From CAYVFC01 sp964450715 (GTDB lineage Bacteria > Myxococcota_A > Polyangia > Polyangiales > JAFGIB01): DNA of 11,652 nt. Below the pieces are notes generated by a model. That model saw nothing but the letters and a program-made list of their open reading frames with translations, did no database searches and had not been told where the DNA came from. The DNA is taken from contig CAYVFC010000201.1 of assembly GCA_964450715.1 (NCBI GenBank), forward strand, positions 1-11,652, given 5' to 3'. Below, piece after piece: positions 4,377-11,652 of this stretch. Both the position numbers and the translations under genes were made by a program. Position 1 is the stretch's first letter. Each line of letters opens with the position of its first letter.

Positions 4377-6638
4377 ATGTCGAGAAGGGTGGAGTCGGTC
4401 TGCTGGCGGCCGTTTCTGGTTCGCGATTCGATACCGGTCTTGCTCGCCTGCCTGGCCGCGGTAAGCGGCTGCGGGGAAGCTTCTTGCCCCGAGGGCTCGC
4501 GCGAGGTCGAGGGGCGATGCGTGCGCCTGGGGTCGTGCGCGGAGCTCGAATGCGACCCCAACGCCACCTGCGACGACAGCGGCGGCGAGGCGGTCTGCAC
4601 CTGCAAGCAAGGATACGAGGGCGACGGCCTCTCCTGTACCCTCACCGCTTCGGCCTCCCCGTCCGGCTGCGACGAGGCCGGCTGCGACCCCAACGCCACC
4701 TGCGACGACAGCGGCGGCGAGGCGGTCTGCACCTGCGGACAGGGATACGAGGGCGACGGACTTTCCTGTACCGCGCTGCCCCCCTCCTGCGACGAGCTCG
4801 AATGCGACCCCAACGCCACCTGCAGTGACCGCAGCGGCATCGCCGTCTGCTCCTGCCGGGACGACTTCGAGGGGGACGGCACCACCTGCAACCCCGTCGT
4901 CCCCTGCGACCAGGCCGGCTGCGACCCGGACGCCACCTGCGACGACAGCAGCGGCATCGCCGTCTGCTCCTGCCCGGATACCTTCGTGGGCGACGGCACG
5001 ACCTGTACGGCGCTGCCGACATCGTGCGACGACGCGGAGTGCGACCCCAGAGCCGCCTGCGACGACAGTAGCGGCGTCGCCCTGTGTACCTGCCCGCGGA
5101 AGTTCGAAGGCGACGGCACCGTATGCACTCCCGTCGTTCCCTGCGACCAGGCCGGCTGCGACCCGGACGCCGCCTGCGACGACAGCAGCGGCATCGCCGT
5201 CTGCTCCTGCCCGGTCGGATACGAGGGAGACGGAGAGAGCTGTGAACGCAACGGCTGCATACCGCTGGGCGATGACCCGCCGCCCTGCGGCGTGCACGCC
5301 GTCTGTACCGACCTCGGCGGTGGCGAGATCGCCTGCGAGTGCGAGCCGGGATACGAGAGCTGCGACGGCGATGGCGACCCGGAGCCCGGATGCGAGACGC
5401 ACGTCGACGCGGACACCGACAACTGCGGCGCCTGCGGTTACGCCTGCGCGGGCGAGCTCGGTTGCGAGGCAGGCGAATGCGAGCCGTACGCCGTGCAGCT
5501 CAGCCTGGGCGACGACTACTCGTGCGCGAGGATCCTGGCGATCAAGGTACAGGAGCTGGGACTGAAAGCCATCCAGGCCTACTGCTGGGGCAGCAACTAC
5601 TACGGGCAACTATCGGACGGCGACCTCGATACCGGCAGCAGCGCGAACAACTACCGCTCGACCCCGGATCTCACGGAGGCGCTCTGGGGAGCCCCGGTCC
5701 GCGACCTGTCCGCGGGCAGCAACCACGTGTGCGCACTGCAACAGGACGCCGACATCGTCGAGTGCTGGGGGGAAGACAACGGCTCGAAGAAGCTGGGGGA
5801 CACGCTGGCGCCGAGCGCGCTGAGCGTCGAGACCGCCATTCACGATGGCCCGCGCCAGGTCGTGGCCGGCCGGAATACGAGCTGCGCGCGGGTGCAGAAC
5901 GGGGAGATACGCTGCTGGGGCTACCTGTTCGATTGCCAGCCGGAAGAGAGCTGCTACCGGACCTACAACCTGCTTCGACCCGTTCTGGACCTCGATCCCG
6001 CCAGCTCGTTCGCGCTCGGCGGCTATTTTCTCTGCGCGATCATCGGATCGGGCGCTGTTCAGTGCCTGGGTGGTGATGACTACAATTCCCCTCTGCGACC
6101 CGTGACCGACGTGGCGGGCAATCCGTTGACCGGAGTCGTCGGCGTCTCCAACCAGTTCAACCATGGATGCGACGTGCTAGACGACGGCCGGTTGATGTGC
6201 TGGGGCTCCAACTATTACGGCCAGCTCGGCAACGGGAGTTACGCCGAATACGGTCCCCCGCTGGACGACTTCCTGCGCGCCGTCCAGGTCACCGGCCTCG
6301 ACGACGTGGTGCAGGTTGCGACCGGAACGAACTTCACCTGCGCCCTGGACAGCTCGGGACAGCTCTACTGCTGGGGCGACGCCAGCGGGGGCAAGCTCGG
6401 GCTGGGCGATGGCGCGGGCGTGGAGTACGATGGCCGGCATATGGTGCTCGAGCCGGCGGCCGTGCCGGACATGGACGATATCGCGGAGGTCGCGCTCGGC
6501 AACGGCCACGGCTGCGCGCGGCGTCGTTCGGGCCAGATCCTTTGCTGGGGATCCAACAGCATGGGCCAGCTGGGCGACGGAACCCGGACGCTGCGCACCA
6601 GCCCGGTACAGGTCGAGAGCTTGCCGTGGCCGCTGTAG
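4377..6638 (+). CDS. surface lipoprotein: EGF-like repeats plus seven-bladed RCC1 propeller
   Basis: A 753-aa exported protein. It has a basic N-terminus, a hydrophobic core (PVLLACLAA) and a lipobox V-S-G-C with C32 as the probable lipidated residue. Six regular EGF-like repeats follow (C54-87, 98-131, 138-171, 177-210, 217-250, 256-289). Each has six cysteines in the order C-x4-C-D-P-x3-C, V/L-C-x-C, E/V-G-D-G-x2-C. A seventh, irregular repeat (about 294-335) leads into a DTDNCGACGYACAGEL segment of the NCGACG type common in myxobacterial proteins. Residues 372-753 form seven RCC1-like blades, each with a CA/CD...CWG or CLG pair and several with GQLG/GQLS ends. The paired cysteines suggest a disulfide in each blade, as expected outside the cytoplasm. 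RCC1 propellers and EGF repeats usually bind proteins or glycans, so an adhesion or recognition role is plausible. It is the first gene of the operon, and its stop lies within the next gene. Confidence 0.88.
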   Translation: MSRRVESVCWRPFLVRDSIPVLLACLAAVSGCGEASCPEGSREVEGRCVRLGSCAELECDPNATCDDSGGEAVCTCKQGYEGDGLSCTLTASASPSGCDEAGCDPNATCDDSGGEAVCTCGQGYEGDGLSCTALPPSCDELECDPNATCSDRSGIAVCSCRDDFEGDGTTCNPVVPCDQAGCDPDATCDDSSGIAVCSCPDTFVGDGTTCTALPTSCDDAECDPRAACDDSSGVALCTCPRKFEGDGTVCTPVVPCDQAGCDPDAACDDSSGIAVCSCPVGYEGDGESCERNGCIPLGDDPPPCGVHAVCTDLGGGEIACECEPGYESCDGDGDPEPGCETHVDADTDNCGACGYACAGELGCEAGECEPYAVQLSLGDDYSCARILAIKVQELGLKAIQAYCWGSNYYGQLSDGDLDTGSSANNYRSTPDLTEALWGAPVRDLSAGSNHVCALQQDADIVECWGEDNGSKKLGDTLAPSALSVETAIHDGPRQVVAGRNTSCARVQNGEIRCWGYLFDCQPEESCYRTYNLLRPVLDLDPASSFALGGYFLCAIIGSGAVQCLGGDDYNSPLRPVTDVAGNPLTGVVGVSNQFNHGCDVLDDGRLMCWGSNYYGQLGNGSYAEYGPPLDDFLRAVQVTGLDDVVQVATGTNFTCALDSSGQLYCWGDASGGKLGLGDGAGVEYDGRHMVLEPAAVPDMDDIAEVALGNGHGCARRRSGQILCWGSNSMGQLGDGTRTLRTSPVQVESLPWPL
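4536..5261 (+). repeat. EGF-coding tandem repeats with a 237-bp higher-order unit
   Basis: Six EGF units of about 117-132 bp lie in series. Units 1 and 2 share a near-identical stretch (TGCGACCCCAACGCCACC onward, near 4551 and 4683). Units 3+4 (4788-5024) and 5+6 (5025-5261) repeat as pairs with a 237-bp, 79-codon period: the even units start with PCDQAGCDPDA and the odd ones with SCD, after linkers TAL-P and PVV. This points to tandem duplication of a two-unit block. Confidence 0.85.
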
Positions 6639-8470
6639 CGCGCGCCGTCACGCCGTGGTTGACGCTGCTTGTCGCCCTGACGGCCGCAGGCCTCCCGAAC
6701 GAGACGTACGCGGACGACGAGCCGGCAGGGAACGAGCGCTGGCTCGTGGTGCCGGCCTGCGTCCCGCGGCCCGGCCAGGAGCCCTGCCTGGAACGGCTGG
6801 CAGCCCGCGAGTGGACCGCATCGCTCGCCGATCTACAGGAGATCTTCCCCTCCGAGCAGGCCCGGCTGCTTTTCGAGGAAAGAGGTTCTTCTCCGCCGGT
6901 GATGGCCACCAGCTCGGACATCGATGCGCTGGCGCGCGACGCCTCGCAAGCGCTCTACCACGTGGCCATCGGGCTTTCCGAGCGCGCGCGCGCGGACGTC
7001 AAGCGCGCCATGCAGCGAGCGGAGCGGGCGCTGGAGTCGCTCAACCGCGAGAGCCGCTCGGCGCGCCACCTGCTCGACGCCTGCCTGTTCGTGGTCCGCG
7101 CGCACCTGCAGAGCAAGCAGCGGGACCAGGCCGTGCAACAGGCGCTCGAGTGCCGGCGCATGTCGCCGGACATCACCCCGCGCATCGACGTGCATCCCCC
7201 CGAGGTCATCGGTCTGCTGGCCGAGGCCGACGCCGAGCTGCTCGCCCGCCAGGGCGGCTCGCTGCGCGTGGAAAGCCTCCCGCCGGGCTGTGCGGTCTAC
7301 GTCAACGGCCGCAACCTCGGCACCACGCCCAAGGAGCTCGCCCGGCTCAGCCCCGGAGAGTACAGGATTCAAGTCGAGTGCGTGGACGGCGAGTTCGGCC
7401 GCGTACACCGGGTGACCGTGGGATCGGAGCGGGTGGTCATGCGCATCGACACGCGCTTCGAGGCCACCGTCCAGACCACGGCCGGTCTTTCCCTGCGCTA
7501 TTCATCCTCGACACAGGCCCGCGAGCACGCCCGTTACGACGCCGCGGAGGCGGCCCGGGTGGTCGGCGTCTCGCACGCGCTGGTGCTCTGGAGCGAACCG
7601 GGCCCCGGCGCTTCCGGTTCTTCCCTGCTGCATTCCGAGTTGCTGCGCGCATCGGACGGAGCGCTGCTCGGCGGCGCGCGCCTGGCGGTCGACCGGCAGG
7701 GCCGGCCGGTACGGGCGGACTACCAGCGCGCTGCCGGGGAGATAGCGGCGGGCCGATTTACCGATCTGACCGGCGAGACGCCGGTGGCGTTCGTGCCCTA
7801 CCGTGCGGAGGGATCGCGTGCGAGGGGAGGGGCCGCAACAGCCGAGCGCACGGGTAGCGACTCTCCGAGACGCGATCCCGACCTGCCGGACCCGGCTCTG
7901 ATCGAGGCCGAGCGGGACACGGGCGAGCCCGCGACCGCGATGCTCGTCACGGGGTGGAGCGTCGGCGGACTGGGCCTGGCCGGATCGGCGGTGGGCTGGG
8001 GGCTGTACGCTCACCTTCTGGGGCTGCAGAGCGACTACGCTCGTACCGTGAACCGGGGCGAGGACTACTTCGAAGCGCTGCGGGATATCGATACGGCGGA
8101 GCCCGGACCGCGCATCGCGCTCGGTGCCGGCTCGGTCGCGCTCGCCGCCGCCCTTCCGCTCGTCTTGCCGGACGAGCGGGGAGTTCCGCTCTGGGCCTGG
8201 CTGACGGGCGGTGCCGGCCTGGCCGTGGCAGCCACCGGCACGGCACTCTCGGTCACCGAGGCGAGCTGCGAGATCGACGGCGGCGCTGGGCGTTGCACCG
8301 ATCCCATGCTGGCCGCGCACCTGGGCCAGATGCTCTTGCTGCAGTCGCTCCCCTTGCTGAGCGTCCCGGTCACCTATGGCGTGCGGGAGCTGGTTCGCGA
8401 CCAGAACGGTTCGCTGTCGTTGAGCCTCGGTCCTCGACGCGCGGCCATCGGCTGGAGGGGAGTGCTGTGA
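6626..8470 (+). CDS. PEGA-domain protein with helical N-terminus and four C-terminal membrane segments
   Basis: A 614-aa protein from GTG 6626, the only sensible start placing a signal peptide at the N-terminus: TPWLTLLVALTAAG then a TYA/DD cleavage site near residue 29. The start lies 13 bp inside the preceding gene, so coupling is likely. Residues 100-210 are helical and charged, TPR-like (ALYHVAIGLSERARADVKRA, LLDACLFVVRAHLQSKQRDQ). Residues 211-275 are a PEGA domain (GSLRVESLPPGCAVYVNGRN, GTTPKELARLSPGEYRIQV). Residues 276-395 form an alpha/beta-looking domain with VVGVSHALVLW. A polar linker follows, then predicted membrane segments at about 438-465, 497-515, 521-543 and 561-583. Between the last two lies C548-x8-C557 ending G-R-C. 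PEGA domains are found on envelope proteins, and binding partners are mostly unknown. The likely topology is a periplasmic N-terminal body anchored by its C-terminus. The function is unknown. Confidence 0.85.
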   Translation: MAAVARAVTPWLTLLVALTAAGLPNETYADDEPAGNERWLVVPACVPRPGQEPCLERLAAREWTASLADLQEIFPSEQARLLFEERGSSPPVMATSSDIDALARDASQALYHVAIGLSERARADVKRAMQRAERALESLNRESRSARHLLDACLFVVRAHLQSKQRDQAVQQALECRRMSPDITPRIDVHPPEVIGLLAEADAELLARQGGSLRVESLPPGCAVYVNGRNLGTTPKELARLSPGEYRIQVECVDGEFGRVHRVTVGSERVVMRIDTRFEATVQTTAGLSLRYSSSTQAREHARYDAAEAARVVGVSHALVLWSEPGPGASGSSLLHSELLRASDGALLGGARLAVDRQGRPVRADYQRAAGEIAAGRFTDLTGETPVAFVPYRAEGSRARGGAATAERTGSDSPRRDPDLPDPALIEAERDTGEPATAMLVTGWSVGGLGLAGSAVGWGLYAHLLGLQSDYARTVNRGEDYFEALRDIDTAEPGPRIALGAGSVALAAALPLVLPDERGVPLWAWLTGGAGLAVAATGTALSVTEASCEIDGGAGRCTDPMLAAHLGQMLLLQSLPLLSVPVTYGVRELVRDQNGSLSLSLGPRRAAIGWRGVL

Positions 8471-9627
8471 GGAAGATGCAAGCGCGTCGTATCCATTTGT
8501 TTGTGCTATCCATCGCATTTCTCGTCCCCGTTTCGCCGGCTCAGGCCGTGGAGAGCGCCGTGGTGCTGCCGCCGCAGGGCAGCGCGAGCCTGGCCGACGA
8601 GCGGGCACGGCTGGGCCGAGCGCTCGAGCGCTCCCTGAGGGAATCCGGGATACGGGTCATCGCGCGGTCGGACCTGAGGGCCGGGCCGGAAGGCGCCGCC
8701 GGCTGCGGGGACTCGACCTGCGCGGACGCCGTCATCGAGGCCAGCGGGGCCGGCTTCGTCGTCTCCTGTTCCCTGTGGGCGAGCGACGGAGGCGACGGAC
8801 GGGGCGGTGGCGCGCGGGCGGGCGGCGATACGCCGGCGAGCGCCTCGGTCTCCATGGTGCTGGTGGACGGCCGTGGCGCGCTATATCCCGTGCGCGTCGA
8901 TGCGCCGCCGGGCGACCTAGTCCGGGCGGGGGTAGCGGCTCTAGCCCGCGCCCGCGGGCTGCTGCTCATGGGCCCGGGGCCCTGGCTGGACCTCGGGGGC
9001 GAGCCCGAGGGGGCGCGGGTCTACCTCGACGGCAAGCTCGCGGGCACCGTGCCCTACCGCGCTCCGATCAAGCCGGGGCGATACGAGCTGGTGGTCGAGG
9101 CCGAGGGCCACACCGCCTGGCGAGAGATTTTGGATATACCGATGAACAAGATGGAGGAAATCGCCGTCGCCGTCCGTCTCCAGCCCGTGGCCGGCGCGGT
9201 TGCGTCTTCCGCGACCGCGCAGGCGAGCGGCGCCGACCTGCGGCTCGGGACGGCGTATACCGGGAGCGCCGAACCGATCGCACCACCCGAGCTAGCGGGC
9301 GGCGATCACCAAGAGGGGCCGGCGCGGCGCGCTTCGGCCTGGAACCTGATAGCCGGCGCCGGGCTGCTGCTGGCAGGCGGGCTGCTCGCCGTCAGCCCCT
9401 TGCGGACGCTGGTGGAGCACGGACAGTGCCAGGGCCCGACGGACGCCGGGGGCCGCTGCGAGCGAGCGCATTTCGGCGCGCAGAGCGCCGCGCTGGCCGC
9501 TGGAAGCGCGATCGCGCTGGGCGCGGGCGTGGTAGTCCTCGTTTTCGAGCCCTTCTCGGTCGAGGTGAAAATCGGAAACGGACGCGAGCGCGCCCGCGCG
9601 CGTCTCGACACGGAGAGAAAGCCATGA
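8467..9627 (+). CDS. PEGA-domain protein with C-terminal membrane hairpin
   Basis: A 386-aa protein. GTG 8467 forms a GTGA overlap with the previous stop and has a strong GGAGGGGAG at 8454-8462. ATG 8476 is an alternative that loses three residues. It has a clear signal peptide, LFVLSIAFLVPVSPAQA, with cleavage near residue 27. Residues 28-165 resemble the alpha/beta 'VVLPPQG...RALERSLRESGIRVI' domain seen in myxobacterial envelope proteins (CsgG/TolB-N-like by look), with three cysteines at 80, 85 and 101 and a Gly/Asp-rich loop at 107-122. Residues 172-240 are a PEGA domain (ARVYLDGKLAGTVPYRAPIK, PGRYELVVEAEGH). Two membrane segments follow (about 291-312 and 338-361), enclosing C321-x9-C331 ending G-R-C, the same arrangement as in the preceding protein. 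The two probably share a C-terminal module. Confidence 0.85.
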   Translation: MRKMQARRIHLFVLSIAFLVPVSPAQAVESAVVLPPQGSASLADERARLGRALERSLRESGIRVIARSDLRAGPEGAAGCGDSTCADAVIEASGAGFVVSCSLWASDGGDGRGGGARAGGDTPASASVSMVLVDGRGALYPVRVDAPPGDLVRAGVAALARARGLLLMGPGPWLDLGGEPEGARVYLDGKLAGTVPYRAPIKPGRYELVVEAEGHTAWREILDIPMNKMEEIAVAVRLQPVAGAVASSATAQASGADLRLGTAYTGSAEPIAPPELAGGDHQEGPARRASAWNLIAGAGLLLAGGLLAVSPLRTLVEHGQCQGPTDAGGRCERAHFGAQSAALAAGSAIALGAGVVVLVFEPFSVEVKIGNGRERARARLDTERKP

Positions 9628-11342
9628 ATCGTCCCCAAAAACCTTTCAGGCCAGCTCTACTCTACGGTCTGTGTCTGGCTCTGTCCGGCGCTTGCGTCGA
9701 GACCGAGCCAGACGATGGGTACTGCCCTGGCTGTCTCGCCGACGCCGCCCTGGACGGCTCGGTGCCCGACGGCGCCTCCGGCGGCACGGGCGGCGGGGCG
9801 GAGGGCGGCTCGACCGGCCAGGGCGGCGGTGATGGCGGGCCGGACCCGGACGCGGCCGAGGCGGGCGGCGGCGGCTCGAGCGGTGACGGCGGAGAGGCCG
9901 GCGCGGCGGCGACCGACGGCGGGGGCGAGGGCGGAGAGGCGGGCGGTGACGGGACCTGCGATGACAACGACGACTGCCAGGACCCGGAGGCGGCGCGCTG
10001 CGATACCGCAAGCGGTGTCTGCTCGACCTGCGGCCGGGACCGGCACTGCGCGCACCTGACCGCCACCCCTGCCTGCGACGCGGACGAGGGCGTGTGCGTG
10101 CCCTGCACCCGGCACCAGCACTGCCCGGACGGTGCCTGCGACCCGGACACCCGGCAGTGCATCGCCTGCCTGCTCGAAGATGCGACCAGCATAGGCTGCC
10201 AGCCGCCCGAGCCCGTCTGCCTGCCCGGCGCCTCGGCCCCGGAAAACGCCTGCGTGCAGTGCACCGGCCCGGAGCATTGCGGCGGCGAGCAGCCCATCTG
10301 CCAGGACAACGCCTGCCGGGCCTGCGGGGGTCACGCCGAGTGCGACTTTGCCGCCGGCGTCTGCCAGGTCGAGACCGGCCGCTGCCTGGCGAGCAGCGAG
10401 ATCGTCTACGTCGACAATGCCCCGGGCAGCAACTGCAGCGACGGCGGCGGGAGCGGCACGACCGCCACCCCGTTTTGCACCTTGCAGAACGCGGTCGACG
10501 CGGTTGCCCCCGGCCGCAGCACCTTGCTGGTCAGCGCGGGGACTTATGGGCTCATTGATGTCGAGGACAAAACGAACCTCTGGATCCTGGGCAGGGAGGA
10601 CGGGGTCGAGGTGAAAGCCAGCTATACCGACGCTCCTTCCGTCAAGTTGAAGGGGCTGTCCGAGCTGGTGCTAGAAAGACTCGACATCATTTCGGAAGGA
10701 GGAACCGGCGCCGGAATCGAATGCGCCGGAGAGACCGACGTGCACCCCACCCTGACCGTACGCAACAGCGAGATCACCGGCAACGCCGGAGGCGGCGTGG
10801 TTGCCAGCAGCTGCACGGTCAACCTGGACCGCAACACCCTGACCGGCAACGCCGGCGGCGGGCTCTCGCTCGGCACCTGCGCGTTCACGGTGACCAACAA
10901 CCTGGTGGTTGAGAACGGTACCGACTCCAGCGATTACGGCGGGATCTACATCGCTTCTCCGGACGCCACCGCTGTCATTTCCTTCAACACCGTAGCGAAG
11001 AACAACTCCAGCGGCGCCAAGTCGGGCGTCATCTGCACCGTGGGCAACTGCGGCGCCGTGTCCGTGAACAGCAGCATCTTGTCCGGCAACTATGATGGCG
11101 ATATCTCGGACAACCTTGCCCCCGAGCACTGCTTGATCGGAGACGGCGTGTACACCGGCGGCTCCGACAACCTGACCGGTGATCCGGGGTTCGAGGGTGA
11201 CTCGGATTATCACCTGAGCGTCGAGCCCGCCTCCCCCTGCATCGACGCGGCCGACCCGAGCTCCACGGTGTTTCACGACATCGAGGGCGACACCAGGCCG
11301 CAGGGCGAGAGCTTCGACATCGGCGCCTACGAGGACGGGTGA
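9624..11342 (+). CDS. Cys-rich beta-helix lipoprotein, choice-of-anchor Q type
   Basis: A 572-aa protein from ATG 9624, in an ATGA overlap with the previous gene and with GGAGAG at 9612-9617. The frame is open far upstream (to 8775), but that part is antisense-free shadow of the PEGA gene. The signal sequence is ALLYGLCLALSGAC, with C24 as probable lipid site; the lipobox is imperfect, with Ser rather than Leu at -3. Residues 48-110 are a Gly/Ala/Asp linker. Residues 112-254 carry about 22 cysteines in repeats like TCDDNDDC, CSTCGRDRHC, CVPCTRHQHC, CVQCTGPEHC and CRACGGHAEC. From 258 (IVYVDNAPGSNC, PFCTLQNAVDAV, STLLVSAGTY) a right-handed parallel beta-helix runs to about 500, with NSEITGNAGGG, NTLTGNAGGG and NTVAKNNSSG rungs. 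The end, DPGFEGDSDYHLS, SPCIDAAD and DIGAYE, is the classic choice-of-anchor Q C-terminus. It is probably a surface-displayed binding or glycan-contacting protein. No catalytic residues can be assigned. Confidence 0.88.
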   Translation: MNRPQKPFRPALLYGLCLALSGACVETEPDDGYCPGCLADAALDGSVPDGASGGTGGGAEGGSTGQGGGDGGPDPDAAEAGGGGSSGDGGEAGAAATDGGGEGGEAGGDGTCDDNDDCQDPEAARCDTASGVCSTCGRDRHCAHLTATPACDADEGVCVPCTRHQHCPDGACDPDTRQCIACLLEDATSIGCQPPEPVCLPGASAPENACVQCTGPEHCGGEQPICQDNACRACGGHAECDFAAGVCQVETGRCLASSEIVYVDNAPGSNCSDGGGSGTTATPFCTLQNAVDAVAPGRSTLLVSAGTYGLIDVEDKTNLWILGREDGVEVKASYTDAPSVKLKGLSELVLERLDIISEGGTGAGIECAGETDVHPTLTVRNSEITGNAGGGVVASSCTVNLDRNTLTGNAGGGLSLGTCAFTVTNNLVVENGTDSSDYGGIYIASPDATAVISFNTVAKNNSSGAKSGVICTVGNCGAVSVNSSILSGNYDGDISDNLAPEHCLIGDGVYTGGSDNLTGDPGFEGDSDYHLSVEPASPCIDAADPSSTVFHDIEGDTRPQGESFDIGAYEDG

Positions 11343-11360
11343 GGGGGTGCGAGGGTGGGA

Positions 11361-11415
11361 GAGATTTCTCGCTACGCTTCGAGATGACAGAGGGGGCGCT
11401 CGAAATGACATGGGT
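11361..11415. repeat. dispersed CGCT-TCGA-ATGACA-type repeat
   Basis: GAGATTTCTCGCTACGCTTC with the following GAGATGACAG, then a second, near-matching GCTCGAAATGACAT, is the pattern of a short interspersed repeat common in many bacterial genomes, whose leftward translation reads like CHFE...CHLE. A direct repeat (TTCGAGATGACA and CTCGAAATGACA, 10 of 12) and a small palindrome, GAGATTTCTC, are visible. Family membership is by recollection of the pattern. Confidence 0.5.
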
Positions 11416-11542
11416 GCGGATCTCTTGAAGGGAGTTGAAAGTCCGGCAAATTCAACAACTTAGACTCGTCGAGGGTAGAAGAAAGGGCCTTCCAGGTGTA
11501 GCTTTCGAGTTGCGAAACAACGAAAGGAGCACCGGAGGGCCC

Positions 11543-11635
11543 ATGCAAGCGTACACCAAAGCGGAGCGAAGGGGAGACTTCTCGAAATCGACGAAGATTT
11601 TTGGCTCTGTCCGGATATCTCACCTCAAAATATAG
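11543..11635 (+). CDS. possible 30-aa small protein
   Basis: ATG 11543 follows GGAGG (11534-11538) and AAAGGAG (11523-11529). It encodes a basic 30-residue peptide (MQAYTKAERRGDFSKSTKIF then GSVRISHLKI) ending at TAG. The same frame is open from 11435, giving a 66-residue alternative. I do not recognise a family. It might be the decayed 5' end of a mobile-element gene. Confidence 0.25.
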   Translation: MQAYTKAERRGDFSKSTKIFGSVRISHLKI

Positions 11636-11652
11636 GATAACTGATACGAAGC

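Larger units (their letters stand above)
11343..11652. other. 3' flank, lower GC
   Basis: These 310 bp follow the operon. The first 75 bp contain a dispersed-repeat-like sequence. The remainder is visibly less GC-rich than the genes and contains one possible short ORF. No T-run hairpin is seen, so the operon's terminator is not identified. Confidence 0.5.

Noticed and set aside
4536..5261. CRISPR-like regular repeats
   Set aside because: The units are protein-coding EGF modules in frame, with no short constant repeats separated by unique spacers.
4280..5609. Long leftward open frames (380 and 412 codons) antisense to the EGF region
   Set aside because: They mirror the repetitive GC-rich EGF codons, translate to Ser/Pro/Gln or Ala/Val/Gly repeats with no family features, and oppose a gene with signal peptide, motifs and a strong ribosome-binding site.
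6167..6625. Upstream extension of the 614-aa PEGA frame
   Set aside because: It translates to Arg-rich low-complexity sequence within the RCC1 gene. A signal peptide appears only from GTG 6626.
6316..7857. 513-codon rightward frame overlapping two real genes
   Set aside because: It is Arg/Ala/Pro-rich out-of-frame translation spanning the junction of the RCC1 and PEGA genes.
8775..9623. Upstream extension of the beta-helix lipoprotein frame
   Set aside because: It is Arg/Gly-rich shadow of the PEGA gene. ATG 9624 has a ribosome-binding site, an ATGA overlap and a signal sequence.
10671..11411. Leftward 246-codon frame opposite the beta-helix region
   Set aside because: It is an Ala/Val/Gly-rich mirror frame with no domain, while the sense strand carries clear beta-helix and DIGAYE features.

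Overview
The window looks like a high-GC chromosomal accessory region of a Myxococcota-type bacterium (Polyangia or Myxococcia relatives, or another former deltaproteobacterium). This is inferred from gene style: lipoproteins with Gly/Ala/Ser-rich linkers, EGF-like plus RCC1 surface proteins, PEGA-domain proteins with C-terminal membrane hairpins, a choice-of-anchor Q beta-helix protein, strong G/C preference at third codon positions and many 4-bp gene overlaps. No taxonomic marker gene is present.

The left half (about 1-4010) is leftward coding and looks like a defence or mobile-gene zone. From right to left it holds a type IV toxin-antitoxin operon (abiEi-abiEii, ATGA overlap) with a near-perfect 29-bp palindrome just upstream of abiEi; a decayed Rpn-family (PD-(D/E)XK) nuclease gene with a frameshift and a missing middle; and a second two-gene unit in which an 89-aa basic protein is coupled by a GTGA overlap to an MNT/AbiEii-like nucleotidyltransferase. 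Upstream of abiEi lies a 70-bp degenerate copy of the abiEi/abiEii junction. Short tandem repeats (12 bp x3, 14 bp x2, 14 bp x3) surround the Rpn remnant.

The right half (4377-11342) is one rightward four-gene unit in which every gene overlaps the next (13, 4 and 4 bp). The order is an EGF-repeat plus RCC1-propeller lipoprotein, a 614-aa PEGA protein with helical N-terminus and four predicted C-terminal membrane segments, a 386-aa PEGA protein with two C-terminal membrane segments, and a Cys-rich, Gly-linker, right-handed beta-helix lipoprotein. Both PEGA proteins share a C-x8/9-C loop ending in G-R-C between their last two membrane segments. The arrangement suggests a co-produced cell-envelope module with two exported, probably lipid-anchored display proteins and two membrane-anchored PEGA partners. 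Its function is unknown, and it is the best candidate here for an undescribed system.

The last 310 bp are lower in GC and hold a dispersed-repeat-like sequence and one possible 30-codon ORF. I found no tRNA, rRNA, CRISPR array or intact insertion sequence.
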